Source: Dicaeum eximium (taxonomy: Eukaryota; Chordata; Aves; Passeriformes; Dicaeidae). Taken from it: 64,000 nucleotides of DNA. Below the pieces are notes generated by a model. The model saw only the letters and a program-made list of their open reading frames with translations. It had not been told where the DNA came from and did not search any database. The DNA is taken from NCBI GenBank assembly GCA_013396995.1, contig VWZP01006638.1, positions 607,702 to 671,701 of the forward strand. Direction: 5' to 3'. The translations under genes and the position numbers were made by a program. Below are positions 32,581 to 47,278 of this stretch, in pieces. Within the stretch, counting starts at the first letter, position 1. Each line of letters opens with the position of its first letter.

Positions 32581-35500
32581 AGCTTGTGAAGAAAAGGGGG
32601 TTTTTACATTTAGACATCTGGCAAGTATTGTAGTCATCTAAAAATTTAAACAGATCATGTAGTGTATTTAAACTATTTTTTGAAACTTTTGCATTTCTAA
32701 AACTTCCTCAAGATGTGGCTTAATCAGGAATTTATTGTACACAACAATCTCTAGGAGTTCTCACTGAGGTATATATATGGCAGTCTTTTGAGTCTATGAT
32801 CAGAACTTCCAAAAATCTCTGAGGAGGCAAGAGCTTAGCATCCAACCAGGCAGAGACAGAAAGGTTCTGGCAAAGATGTAGCCAAAGGGCATCTGCAGGT
32901 ATGCTGTGCAACACATCTCAGCAGCCTTATTCCAGCTGTGGTGGTGGAGTGAGAGGTTATAGGGATCCCGCCATCGCTGCTGGAATGTTTTGGTGCATTG
33001 CAAAGGGAAGCTGGCGAACATGTCTTCAGGCTAGGATGTATGTAACACTGGAACTTCTTACAGGTAACTTTTTTCTTTTTCTCTCTTGCACTTGTTAGAT
33101 CTGGCAACTTGGGGTTGAATTGATGCATCTGTTTCCAAGTTCTTGAATATCTTGACTACATGGAGAAAGAATTAAAAGCACCCACAGTTCTAAAGGTTAA
33201 TGGGATATTTTAGTTCCATTTTTGTTCAGGCTCGTGCTTTGTGAATGATATTTGACAGTTCAGTTGATAGATGGTATTCCTGAAAGCTACTAAGTTCCAG
33301 TTAGTTATATTGAGCTGTAATTAAAGTTGTGGAAATTTTAGAAGTTGACGAATACTATTGGATCATCTCATGTCTCTAGGATATAGAAACATACTTTTGA
33401 AACTGTCTTGTAATTATTCTCTCTTTGTTTTTCAGAGGTTGTACTTTTATGACAGGGTTTTAGAATTGATGCTTCTGTTGCTTCTGCAACATCAATAGTG
33501 GTTTAGTAGCAAATTGAATACTGTGGTTTTTTTAACTTAAGTTTTCAATCAAAAATTGAGTATGCTCAAAGGTGGGTGTTTAAGATCCTCTTTCTGACGT
33601 ACATAGTTGATCTTTACTTCTGTATCCTCGTAATGTCTTCAGTAACTATAAGCCTTCCAGCATGTATTTAAATGCATAGCAAAACACCAATAGCTGCTAA
33701 GTGTTGAAATGATAATGTGTGAAAACTACCTTTGCTCTCAGTGGAACTTATTATTTACTGATTGGTAATTAATTTGGTAAGGAGGGCATGTCAGGTTTCT
33801 TACTGGCTTAATTCAGATGCACTGATTTGAATGTAGTTGAGATCTTAATCTTTAATATTTTTCAACAGCTTTCACTCTACTGTAAGTTCAGTTTCTCTTG
33901 GTCTTGCTGATCCAGAATCAGATGCATTAACTACTTCTATCTTAACTTGTATTTTGGTAAAGTTTTCTGTAGTATGAGATGATGTTGATAACTGTAATGT
34001 TCCTTTGTAGGAAAGGGTGGCTGGATTTTCATAAAGCTTTCTTTTAGGCACTTGGATTAGGTATGCATGTTTGAATCTGATGGGGAATGTAACGATTTTC
34101 TGTGCATAATTAATTCTTCTGTAACTATAAAATGACCACATTTTGTTAATATATAAGGATAAATTTGGAAGGTTGCTGTCACTGTAGACTACTGTAGGAA
34201 GTAGTCTTACTGTTTCAGCAATGAGGATGAGTCTAATTATAAGTCATAGTATTAATTGAGACATGAATGTTGTATGCAAAACCAGTTGCTTCTGCTCTTG
34301 GCTTATCATTTGTATTGCACTGGGTAGAGATTGATAGATAATTTTACAGGAATATTTTGTAAGATGCTCATCTCTTCCATTTATCTGATGAAAGAATATT
34401 AGTTAAATTTATGCTTATTAGCATTGCTTTCTTGTGTGTTTCAAGTGCAGAATTAAATTGTCATATGTCCAGAGCAGGTATGGCCATGTGACAGTAACCT
34501 TTCCCTGAATGAAAAATATGGGGTCTGGTTGGACTACTGGGACTGAAAAGAGCTGATTTCTCTGGAATAGAGGAACAAAGGATGAATATTTATTGTATGC
34601 TCACTGGATTACATGAAGTAATGTACTGGCCATATGAATTAAGTTCAGGGAAGGGTGATGAAAATCAGGGTATGATGTTAGCTGACTTGCTTTTATCCAC
34701 ATAAGACAAAACACCTTAAAGGTGTTTAATTGGTTTATAACAGGCTGTAGGCTGAAACTGAAGATGAAAGTTCTGCCATATGGTTGGTGGATGAGATTAA
34801 ATTATGCATATTATAAAAATTTCATATGTGGACAAACTTAAGCTTTTTGGTATTAATCTACCCTGTGCATACTAAATTACTGCCGTTGATGGTAGTCAGT
34901 GCCAGTTGCTCTTTATTAAGGATACCCTTCTTTATTTTAAGACTTCATAGTTCATTCATTCTTGAAGTCAAACTTCCAGTGGGGAATTCTGTGTATGAGG
35001 ATGTTTATGGCAGTTGTGTAAGTGTGGGTCCCTGGGGCATGGTTTTAGAGTTGGAAGGTCTAGGGTCTGTTATTAAAAGAACAAAAAGAAAATGCCCTGT
35101 AGATTCAGAAGTCCAACTTTCAGGCAACCTGGTCCATAAGCTCGTACCATCTTTGCTTTGGTTGCTGTGTCTCTTATTACAGTGCCAGCACCACTGTTAC
35201 ACAGAGTGACTTGCACTAATTCATGTAGTCACAGCATGATAAACCAAGAATAATGTGATATGCTGTGCCCCCACTTCAAGGCAATCTAAGAGGAAGGCCA
35301 ACACTAATTTAATCACAGTAGGAATTTATATTAGTAGATACTCAAATCTTTCTATAGAATTCTTTGCTTAATAGCAAAGTGTTTATCTGATGAATTCTAG
35401 GGGGTTTTGCCTGGTCAGAGTAGCCCTCCTGCATGGATATATATGGAGGATATTAAAAAATAGTTAGAGAAATGCAATGCTTGGTAAGATTTTAAGAATG

Positions 35501-38500
35501 CTTAAACTCAGGTATGTGTGAACGTTGTGTTTTTTGTCTCTAGAGGTGACTACCTACACAGGAAGAGTTCCAGAAGCTTATGTTCCAGCTTAAAACTTCA
35601 GCTTTTCTGCTGTTAGAATCTATATTTGCCATGTTGCTTTAATCCAGTGATGGATATTCATCTTCTTTCCTGTGTATATTATTTATGTAGAAAAACCTTT
35701 TGGTTTTAGTTGCTTAAACCAGATGCAATAACTGTGATGCAAATGTTTTCCTTGGCTTTGGTTATACTGCAATGATGTATATGCATAGCAAAACCTTTAT
35801 GGAAACTTGCTATTGGTTTCTAGTTTGGGGTTCTTGGAGTACTTTGTTTTTATTGTGTTGTAAAGAGACAATTAGACAGCTCTCTGGAAATGCCTGAACT
35901 AGGACTGAGCAATATATCCAATTTGCATAGTGGAGATACTTTCAAGTAAACAAGTTTGCTGGGGCTTTTTTCTTCCTGAAACAGCAATTGGAAAGCACAG
36001 TTGCTTAATGAAGGCAGTAATGACATTCTGTATTAATATAAAAATTGCAAGCCAGCCATTTAGCTTTAAAATGAACTTGTAAAAGGTGTGGGGGTTGAGT
36101 ATCTATTGTGAATATCTGGAGCTCAGGAGAAGCAAGAAATAGAAAATGGAAGTCTGTCTGAGGGACAGTTTAGTGAATTGTCTTAGCTTTTTTCCCTTCC
36201 TAAGTAGTAGTAAATTGTTGTTGTAAAGAACTTCATAAATATTCATTTTATAAATTAGGACAGATGTAAATATGTGTTACTTTCAATTTACAAAAAGAAC
36301 AAGAACCCTGTACATGAAAGAGCTAAACCGGCAGTTTTCAATTTTAAATTTCTCATTTCCTTATATGTAGTCTGAAGAGAGACTGACACGTTTGTCCACT
36401 AAAAACAAAAATCTTACTCCATTTTTTAAAGATATGGTTAGTTGAACAGCCACCTTTCCTCATGCTAGTAGTATTTCTAATGGTGATACTGACCACCATT
36501 AATAATTGGGCACTTTTGAGAGGAAGTACAGATGGACGTTTTTAAAAATAGATTAGCAAATTAACAGAACATGCTTAATGCGTTCATCAATTAAAACACA
36601 GGCAGAACCTTCCTATGAGTTTTTTTCACAGAAACGCCAAACCCTACAAATCTCTAAGTTTTATAATAAAGATGTGTCTTTTTAGTTGAAGGAGATGTCA
36701 GTGCTAGAGTAATGTTCTTAGTAGCATGAAGAATCATGTTTTGCAAAACAGACTTTCAAAAAGTCATCTTGACATTAACAGTATATTGATGTGTTTCTTT
36801 TACACTTTATACAATATGAAATCTAACAGTATTTTGGACTCAGTTGATGTGGTAGTGTATAGAAGTGGTATAGAAGAAATAAAGTTTGGATTTACTTTTT
36901 CTTCTAGCTACTGTGTCAAAATTTGGTCTTGCTTATCAGGATACACGATAAAAGAATGTTGTATTTGCTGTTTGTATCTACTGTTAGGTTTGCTTGACTT
37001 TGTTGCTAGTTAACTTGAATGGGAACTGATAGGTTTTAGTTTGTGAAAGGTTTTATTAAAAAGGCTAAGCCATCAGACCGTGCCCTGGGCAGAAAGACTA
37101 GCAGTAAATTTGTAGTAATTGCTAATTGCTTGGGAAAATATGGTTTCCAACTGTCTGAGGCTGGAAAACAATCTGGTTTAGCATGATGTGATGGGCATTT
37201 AATTGAATAATTAATTTTCTGTAATTTGATAAAGTGCCTTCTCAGCCTTAGTTGCTACTAAAAAAATTACCTGAGTAAACTAAGACTTATAATACAAGCC
37301 CTAACTAGGTCGTGGTTTATTTAGGTCATGTGGCAATTAGTACTGTTTGGCTTTGGTGTGTGTCTCAGTCAAGTACTTAAATCAAGACTGGTGAGAGATT
37401 TTGGCTAAATGGGAAATGGACATTCTAAATAGAGGTGATTATGATTAGGAATACTTACTCATATGTGAAAGGCCTGAGGTGATTTTGTTCTGCAGAGGAA
37501 AATGCCAAAGAGCAACAGGATAGGGAGGAAGGGAAATGGAGTAAATGCCTAGGAGATAATGACACTGGGCTGCCACTGGTGCAGCATGTGGAAATTCCTT
37601 GAAATACAGGATTTTCCTGGACAATTAGTTTTGGCATTCACATCCTGTGTAGAAATTTGTGTATGCCTTTGAGTTATCTGAGCCAGTTATTGATGGTTTG
37701 ATGTGAAGTGAAAATGTGTGTATACATCAAAAGTTGTATAAAGTACTAGTATCCTGGTCAAGCAAAACACAATTATTTGGCATAGTGGAGAAATGGATGA
37801 TTCCTTCTGTAGTGTGTATTGAAGAAATTAAGTCAGAATTGGAAAAATACACATCCAGATTAGCTCAGTGAGGCTGTTCTTTGTGCTATACTACAGGTCA
37901 TAAAATAATCAAGAGGTAAAAAATATCTACAATATACATTAACCAAATATTTTGCCATTACTTAATATTGCTGAAGAATTAGTTTTTTAGTATTTGAATA
38001 TAATCATGTGTTACCACACTCTTGAAATTAGGGCTGTAATCCAGCAGTATTTCTGTTGGTTTTTTATCAGTGAGATTATAATTCCCCAACATGACTTTTT
38101 AATTGAGATAATTACATTCTAACACTGTTCATTATTTGACATGCACTTCAGGGTCACAATTCATGCCTGTGGAGCAGTATATTGGAGCAGTTTCATGCTG
38201 TGGAGTATTTCATGCAGATGTATACCAAGTTTTGAATAGTTTCAGTGTTTTAGGTATTAAAGCTATGATTTTATAGCTCAGCAAATTCTTCTATTCTACT
38301 TGCAATCCCTATTCTTGCTCAATCTGAATTTCTATGCATTTTCGTAAGATTTATTTATAGTTGATTTCTTGTTAATGAATATGGTTGGTTCATATGTCAC
38401 CCCCTGCAGGGGTGTACTGTTGCTCAACAGTCCTCCTAGGCAACTTGCTGTTTATTATCTGATGTGTCTTGTGATAGCTGTTAACAACGTTTTCAACAGC

Positions 38501-39049
38501 TCTGTTGAGGATTTGTACAATATTAGACCTCACTTTCGGATACGCATTCATAGAATACTAAGTCAAAAAGTCAGAATACTTTTCATCTACTAATATGTAG
38601 CTGTAGCTGGCCATCTCTTTTTTAGATGCTTCCTGAAGCTTAACTGCCCTTTCTGTTCATACATTCAAAATAGTTTGTCATAGATCACTGCTTGAATGCT
38701 GTTTTCTTTTTCTCTCAGTTCATCTTCTTGCCTCCTCCTTTAGGCGTATACTTTAGTTGCTATTTTCCCATGTCCTTGTTGAAATCTAGTTAGGGTGAAA
38801 TTAATCAAATAGTGTGGCCAAATTCACCACTTTTTAAATCTGTTTCATGTGTTTTTCCTCTCAACTGAAGCCCATCATTCCTTAGTTAAGAGGACTAATT
38901 GGAAGAGAATTTACCACCCCAGATCTCCCTGGGGTTGTATTGTAACTGGTGTCTAACATATTCCTAAAGGTTATGTTGCTGTCTTTTAAGGACAAGTGTT
39001 GCTCTTTCTTAAACTCTCTTTCAGCTCTTTCAAAACTAATTATATTTTC

Positions 39050-39101
39050 ATATATAGATCTATATATAAACACATGCAAATATATATATATATATATAAG
39101 A
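39050..39101. repeat. TA-rich microsatellite
   Basis: Imperfect TA dinucleotide runs in two blocks (TATAGATCTATATATAAA and a longer TA run around 39080-39100) separated by CACATGCAAA. Confidence 0.8.
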
Positions 39102-41206
39102 ATTAGAGGTAGCTGTGAAGGCAAAGTTTAGACTGACATTTCAGGTGAATTTTAAAATTTAGAATGAAAGCTTTTAGAGTGACATTCATTAGCAACATAA
39201 CTTGTCCTTTTAATTTTACATATTGTTAATTATTGCTATACATTAGTTATTACACAGTAACCATTATCATTTTGTATTCCAAGCAGTCACTTATATCTGA
39301 CTTACATCCTAAATTATCTGTAACTATGCAGTACCGTGGAGCCAGTACCATATTACTAGCCTGGTATTTTTGTTCTTGATGGTCCTAGTTGCTGAGGCAA
39401 AGGTAACCTAATTGAAGAACTCTTCAGTGAAGGATGGGGAAGGTTGGATGACAGGACAGGTACAGAACTGAAGCAAGCATCTTTCGCCAAAACGAACACA
39501 CAGGCCCAAATTAGGATCTTTTGTAAGCATCTTGTAATATATGATTGGGGCACTGTGATGCTGGAGAGTTGTTCTTTCCCAGGTTCTAGTCTTGTAGCTT
39601 CCTTGCCCTGTTGCTCAGCTGTTTGGGTTTTTTCTTTTAAGTAGCTGCTGTTACAAAGAGGAAAAACAGCCTTCCTAGCTGTGGAGGTTGCAGGTTTTCA
39701 CTGACCGGTATTTCACCATTAGGGAATTGTTTATGCTTCTGGGACTCTGGCTTTTCATCTGTGTCCATAGTTTCAAGGGCTTTGATATCTCATACTTAAA
39801 TTTGTATCACAACAAGAGACACCAGGTTCCAAGGTCTAGTTCATAGAGCCAGTTTTCATAACAAGTTAATGAGATCAGCTCAGGACTGGGAATTGCATAG
39901 TTAGCATAAGTCCTGTTGCTAATAATGTTCATACTGCATTTATAGAAATGCTTATACAGTTGTACTGTGTTAAGTTGCTTATGTTTGGATTCAAAGCTAA
40001 TCTTAAGTCTTAGTGTGCTGCAACCACAGGTACATCAGGCCTCTGTTCTAGCTGGAATGCCACTGATTTCCTAGAACTGGAATTTCCATTCCCATCACCA
40101 TGAATCTAAGTCCGGAATGTTCTACTCTATCGGTCAGCTCAGTATAGTGCTGCGAAGCATGGCTTTTCTCTTAGGGTAGAGTACCTTCTCTGAATATTCA
40201 CTCATGATTTTCTTGTGAAATCCGTATTGTTCTGTTGACAGTGGTATATGTGAGAGCGTTGAGTCTCCTGTGCCACACTGCAGTACATTGTGTGAGGTAC
40301 AACTAAATTAATCAATAGTTATATATAGTTATATTAGGAGTACAGCAGTGTGAGTGTGATTCCTACTCCTATATTTGACTGTCCAATAAAATAATAGAAT
40401 TAACCTTTAAGAAAAGTGGCTCAGATAGTGTTTTCTGCATTCTCTGAAGTTGATACAAAATTGCTTGACTTCCTTCCTGATTAATAACTCTAGTTTCTTG
40501 CTGTATATTATGTGATTCCTAAGAAGTTTAACATGGAGATTTGTAATCAATTCTAGCTTGATATTTTTCTATAGTATAATTCTCTTGGTTTGGTTTTTTT
40601 TTTCCTGTGGCTGATGCATGTTGTTGGCGGATAATGCAAATATTTTGTTCCAACTGGAAACCTGAGAAGTATCATGTGGATTTGTCTGCAGGGGATTCAC
40701 TTTGACTTGGTTCTCACCAAATCAATAACATGTATCCTTCCATTTCCATAACTGATAGTTAGCTCTAAAGGTAAGTTTTATGAGTTAGATCATTTCAAGT
40801 TCTTCAGACTATGTTTAAACAGGGCAGGCCATTAGTTATATCCTGATTTCTCTCTGTGTGTCTCTAAATCTGTTAATACCAATTTGCTAATCCGTGGAGC
40901 TTTTACATGTATCTGTAGTCACTAGTAGATCACTTAAGGTGATGGCTGCAAGCACATGCGGGTTTACAGCTATTTCAGCCTTGCCCTCTTTCTTCTGGTA
41001 ACACAGTGCTGTTCCATGTTTGGCTAATGTTTAGCTGACACTTGAAGTGCACATTTGTTACACTCTAGGTCTTGCCATTACAAGTAATTGTTTCTTCAGT
41101 AGGCACTTGAGAAAAATATGTCAGGGGTATGTTTACATATAAACCAATACAGCGTGACTTTATACTACCTACTAATTCCACTTAATTATAATAATTTGAT
41201 AAAATT

Positions 41207-41273
41207 AATTTGATAAAATACTAATCTAAATAATTCGTATTTTGATAACAATTTGATAAAATACTAATATAAA
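41207..41273. repeat. Local 43-bp-spaced direct duplication
   Basis: A 24-base segment beginning AATTTGATAAAATACTAAT occurs at 41207-41230 and 41250-41273 with one mismatch. A shorter AATTTGATAAAAT lies just upstream. It is AT-rich and probably arose by replication slippage. Confidence 0.8.
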
Positions 41274-42389
41274 AAATCATATACTGTAAGATACTGTCCT
41301 GTAAGATAGATTAATTCCTCACAAATAAATATGAAAGTAGGTTTTATATGATCACTTTTTGCATCTAAATCTATTCAGCAAGTGTGCAGAAAACCAGATT
41401 CACAAGGTTTACACCTGAGGTCTGTAATTTCAAATTTTAAATGTGGTTTCAGTGCTAAAGTAACATACAATGTATACTTGATCCAGACTTAAAAGGACAG
41501 CTCTCCAATGAGAGAGCTTCTTTGCAATGGATTAAACCAAGCTAATTTTAAATTTGCATGCAATGCTAACAAATTAGTTTTAAATTCTGCTTACATGCTT
41601 CTGCTTTCACTGGCCTCTACTTTAGCTAGATTTTGAAAAGATAAGATCATTATTTAAAAGAAAATTTAGTGTTTAAAGGCATTTTGAGAAGAAAATATCC
41701 TGACTAAAGACCTGAAGTGAAATATTTGGATAGTAGCAAATAATGTAAAAACATTTAATAGGCTTTTATATTTTTAAGCCTATTTTCTTTATAAGTTTTG
41801 TATTTACATATACAAATATGCCATTATGATAAGGTTTTCTTTTTAATGTGCTGACGAACAAGAAGTTAGATATCCCATATTTTGCCCCTAAAAGTTTATC
41901 CCTTTTAATAGGCATAGAACTGTCTTATTTACTTGTTTGTAATAAGGTTTTCCTATACTGTCGTAAAAAAAAAAAATACAGTACAAATAAATGTTAAAAG
42001 AATAGAGACAGTGAATGTAACCAAAAAGTAGGTTCTTACAGCTTAAGAATAACAACAAGGAAAGGCAAGACATAGTCCAGTGTTTCTATTAGTTTTTGAC
42101 TGGATTTTAGAGCGAAATAACTTTAGAACTTGACTTTTCTTGGGGCATTAGGGGGAAAATGTTACAAATATAGGCAATTAGAACCTGTAATGTCTTTTGG
42201 GACTTCAGTACATTATTAATAAAATGTATTATAAGCAGTGAATGTTTTCTTTAAGTTGTTCTATTCTGAGACTTAGGTCCAGGGTAGGTATTGATATTAA
42301 AAAAATCCTTGCGAAATCAATTACTTCAGTGTTTATAGTTCTAAATCCAAGTGTCTTCAAAATAAGTCATAGAGACAGAAGGATCTTGA

Positions 42390-43050
42390 TGAGCTGTTGT
42401 GATTGCACTGAGTGCACCTCGTGGGGCTGGGGTGAGGAGACTCCAGGTTGTCCTGCACAGAATGTGGTCAGCTTCAGTGAACACAGTGCAGGGCACAGCT
42501 GAGCCCCACAGCCACTGTGTGACATCTCAAGAGTTAAATGGCAAAAATGCTCCTCATCAGTGTGTGAGAAAGAGAGGAGTGAGGAAAAGGTGTGAGAAAC
42601 AGCTGGCTGGGTAGGAAGAAATGCTCCAGCCACAGAGCAAGATCACCTGCACCCTGTAGAGGAGAGCATTGTGCAGGCATTTTTGGTGTAACCAGTGCAG
42701 AGAACCACACCAGGCCAGACCACCACACTTCAACCTGTTTAGAACCCAACCGTTGCATTGCCTCCAAAGAGCCCATGCTGTAACAGGTTTAGCCTGAAGA
42801 ATTGCACTGATGGACACAATCACTGCTCCTTGCTGGAGCCTGGGAAAGCATGAGGAAGGAGTGGCAGAATTCAAGTGTTAGACCATAGCCCTCATTCCCA
42901 ATCCCCCTGTGCCTGTCTTGTTTCTCACCATCCAGCTCTACTTTGCAATAAATTAAGTCAGTTTTCTCCAAGTCAAATCTGTTTGACCATGCTGGCAGTA
43001 GGTAAGTGTTCTCTATCTTGACCCATGAGCTTTTCAATGACTCTGGAGAA
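42390..43050 (+). mobile_element. Old, 3'-truncated avian LTR, related to the LTR at 48652
   Basis: The 3' half lines up with the LTR at 48652-49679. Shared blocks are GCATGAGGAAGGAGTGGCAG, CAATAAATTAAGTCAG, a CCAAGTCAAATCTGTTTGAC block and TCTATCTTGACCCATGAGCT. It keeps an AATAAA polyadenylation hexamer at about 42947. The family-typical end with the GGTGGGCACC block is missing, so the 3' edge is truncated. The 5' edge is approximate and more diverged. No retroviral coding sequence is attached. Confidence 0.65.
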
Positions 43051-46000
43051 AAATACACTAACTTGGAAAATACTGCTATTTAGTATTTAATAAGGCACAA
43101 ATGACAATGTTTTGACTGGTCTTGTCTGGTAAAATCCTAACCATGCATAATATTGTTTGGTAAAACACATACTGTGATTCAGCTGATAGGATTTTTCCAT
43201 TGATGACTTTAAGTATTATTCACCATGTAGAATGGAACTTTAAACATGTCAGTGGTACTTCATTTCACTACCTTTCTGTTCAAAGTTTTTTCAAAAGTAA
43301 GCATGTTTTCAGCCATTTTACACTTTGCAAGCAGGGGACAATTTCTTCACAGTTTGGATGTCTCATGAATTAAATGCTTTCAAAAAAATATTTTAGGATA
43401 TGCACTTCCTCAAACTTGTCTGAGATTTTTCGTTTGCTTTTTTCTTTTTAACTGATGACAGCCTTTGCCAGTTCCAAACTTGTTTTACATGGGAGCTGAA
43501 ATACAGTTTTCTCATGTGCTTTTAGAACTAATTCCTTCAGTCACACAGCACAGATCTGAAAGTAAACTTTTTAATTTTGGTGGTTTTTTAGCACATCGGT
43601 GTAGGTATATGTAGAATGTGTTCATGGTATCTTTTTCCTGGTATCACATAGGTTCTTTTTTCCTTTATTCCCATCATCAAACTATGTACTTTGGTGCTAG
43701 CCTCAATTCCCAGTAACTGCGATGTTTTTCTTGCTTTGATACATGCTGCTTACTGATAATCACTGAGTGATTTTTTAGTTTTCTTTATTTAATGTTGTTA
43801 CCTGCTACATTGCATTGCTTTCCCTTTTTCTATTCCATCAGGTTAACTAATTTTTAAGGTGCTCATTATCTTATTTCTGTAGCTCATCACATATTGTGCC
43901 TTGGTTTTTTTTAACATAGGATTCTGGTGTTGTCCATTGCATCCTAAATTATCACATTCAAATCTTTCCCTTTGTCCAGTTGGCTGCCTTCTGTTGTGAA
44001 TTTTCCTTGCTTATGGGTGAATACAGTGCTCTTTTGAACTTCTGTCTGTTTCAAAAGTAATATCATGTTACAGATGCAATTTATTTTATTCTGTTAATGG
44101 CTTGTGCTCCTCTGTCCTTTCTTGTCCTATCAATATTATCCTGGAATGATCTTCTGAATTTCCTGTTGAAAACATGAGAGGATAGAGGTGGTTTTGGCAT
44201 TTGTGTGAGTACATACAGGTCCAGAACATATTGAATGATCTGTGAAAACAAATAAGCAAACCTGTAGGTTGGTGGTAACTGCTCTGAACATTCGGGTGTT
44301 TTGTGGAGGAAGTGGTAGTTTGTTCAGGTACTTTGTAACTAGAGGATTTCAGGAAGTTGAAGAACGGTGCAAAAAGGATGCTTTTTCCTGAATTCCATGG
44401 GAATGGTAAAAAAAACTAACCAGTAGGTAAATTGTACATTGCATGGTCCGACTGTGACACTGTTCACATGGGAAAAGTTTTGTGTTCAGGTCTTTGAGCT
44501 GGAAATGTTGTTTATGAATAGTTACAGTCTAGCTTACATCTCATTTTCCAGGGTATAACTTTTAATATCTACTTTTATAAGAGGTATTTAAGTTGAAAGT
44601 GGTAAAGTTTGCTATCTTAAAAAGCTTTACAGGCCTATTAACATGAAGATGCTTGCAGATAGACATCAGAATTGCAGAGTGGTTTCAGTATTTCCTCAGC
44701 AGATGAAGCAAAGGGCAGAATGCACCGAGTTGTATTCCAAATGGAAAATAACTGATTGCCAGGTGGTTTGTCCCTATACACATGCTATGTGAAAAAAAAC
44801 CCAAAAAACAACAAAACAAACCTGCAGGCATGAGTTACATCGTTTGCATCAATGAGATATATGCAAAGCACTTTAAGTCAGTTTTACTTGATAAGGCTTT
44901 TTTTACTTCTTAAAAGCTGAGTATTAGCATTTTTTATAGCTTCAGGTACTCTGATATAAGGCATATACGTGTAGGCCATTTTTAAAGAAAAAACCTGAAG
45001 TTTGATTACCAAAACTTGGATTTGTTTTCTTAATTTTCAGTTAAGTAACTTCTGATTGACACCATACTCAAACCCACTCGGAGAAAAGAATGTGAAGTTC
45101 TCTTAACTTGTTTTGAGTTGCACTAAGAGAAGCAAAGGGGAATATCAGGTTTCATGTTTTAGCTTAGGCTAGATGACAGCCTGTGTTGAATTTATGCTAG
45201 TGACATTCACGTCTGTGATCTAAGGAATTGTTGTTTTCATTTTCTGTAGGCCTCTGTTGTTTGTCTTGTGTCCTGGTTCCCAGCTCAGGATTTTCTGAAT
45301 AAGAAAAACCTTCAAAAATTTAAAATAATTTCAGCTTAGATAAGTTCTAGCTCTGCAATGAGAATAGTGGCAGAATAATTGTAATATGTTGTATTCTAAT
45401 TGTAATATGTAGACTTGTGTTGTATCTGCTTTGAACCACTCTGGCTTTCCTTGGAAAGGACAAAATACCATTAACACCATTTGGAGTAAGGAAAGAGATG
45501 AAGCAGAAGTTTCTTCATTAACAGTTTGGTTTTGTTTTCTTTTCCTCACATGGAGTACTCTTGAAGGATATAAAGTATATAAAAACACTTAATCTTTCCT
45601 GTGTGATTTGCCTTAAGCACCTGAACCAGTATTTTTCAAGCAGATACTGCTCTGAAGCTTGTTTTATGCATACCTCAGGCTTGACAGCTGTATAGCAGGA
45701 AGGATTTTGTGGCAGTGCAATCAGCTATGACTCATGAGACCTGAGATGGCTACCGACTTCCTCAGTAACTGTAGCCAAGTGACTGTTTTTTCATGTAAAC
45801 TGTTCCTGCTTAGAAATGTTTAGCATTTATGAGCTAGTACCCATTGGTTTTGGAAAGATCTAGCATGTTTGAATACTTGGAATTGCCTTTGTGTCTGCAG
45901 GATTCTCTGCAGGTGCCTTGAAAAAAAGCTTAGGAGTCATACAGAAAGGGTGTTTGTGGATCCTGGAGGCCTATTTCTTGCAGCATGTTCTTAAATAGAA

Positions 46001-46993
46001 TTATGATTTAGCTGTGGGGGCTTTTTCTTGGTTTTGTTTTTTTTTAATGTGGGCTCTCAAAGGAGCCCTTGGCATACAGAGCTTACCTGTGCCACAGACT
46101 CTTAAGTCTGTGCAACTCAGCTTTGAAAATGCTGTTTGAAAATGTTTTCAGGTGCCCCCATTCAAAGTGTCTTGATCTGGGTTTTATTCCCCAGTGCCCT
46201 CTCAATTTCTGTATGTTGCTTGAGACTGCTGTGGGTTGGGAAAAAGCAGCTGAAGTTCTCCAAGGTGCTTTAAATCCTGAAGATAGATAGTGAACTCCTG
46301 CTTGCTTCCTGCTTCCCTGCATAACTAAAACATTCCTCTTTCTTGCCTTATCTTGGTTGTGAAAGGTCATTAGGACATATCCTGGCCTCAGCACATGCCC
46401 TTAGCTTGGTACAGATGAAAATCCCTATTTATCCTCCAAGGGCCTGTCATGTGACTGGCTAAGAACAGTACTATTTTATAACAGCTTCTGAGTGTAAAAG
46501 GGAAAAGCAACACTAGGCTAGAAACAGTGGACGTCAGAATGAAATGAGATCTAAATTAAATGAGTTTCAGTCTACAGGGAAAAAAGTGAAGAGAGACGGA
46601 AAAACTTGCAGGAAACATAAAGGAATCAAACTAGTCTTACGAAAGTGTTAGAAGAATAAAGGACAGACCTGAAAATTCTGAATAATGCTTCATGGTTTTT
46701 GCTAGATGCAGCTACAGAAAACAATAAAAGCAGTTATAGCCAGAGGTAAACCAAGGAAGTTTGTCTGTCGCTATGGGGAAGGAGAATGTAACAGGTGCTG
46801 CCAAAAAGTTACATCCAGAAGTCTGCCAAGTTATCCATGAAAATGAAATATCAACTCCATGCTGGTGGAGAAGGGGGGTTAATCGACAACAACCTGATTT
46901 GTTCTGTGTTAAGAACACATCATGTGATTCAGGTGGTTTATTTGTCTTTTGTGTTCAGTTAATTCAGGGTTCTTTCCAAGGAAGCATTTTCTA

Positions 46994-47019
46994 AAAAAAA
47001 AAAAAAATAAAAAAAAAAG
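46994..47019. repeat. A-rich simple repeat
   Basis: Two poly-A runs interrupted by a single T. No LINE or processed gene body is recognised immediately upstream, so it is not called a retrotransposon tail. Confidence 0.75.
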
Positions 47020-47278
47020 TCAGAGGAGAGGGATGATAAACAATTATTTCAGTTGCCAAAAATATGGAAAATAGCAGATAATACATATATAGGTTGTTAA
47101 ATAGGTAAAGAGCAAATCATGTATCACCTGCCTTACTTATTTTCAAAGCATATTTAACCTTCTTAGTGGTTATTTCTTTACTTTAAGCAATTTGATCTAA
47201 CAGGATCACCTGATAAGCTGTATTTTTTTTAACATGGAACTGCATGGTGAGCTGAGTATAACCCTAAACCTGATATAT

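Noticed and set aside
34826..35209. 127-codon plus-strand frame in CERT1 intron 2
   Set aside because: No recognisable domain, a mixed hydrophobic sequence and no support from flanking splice sites. Treated as chance.
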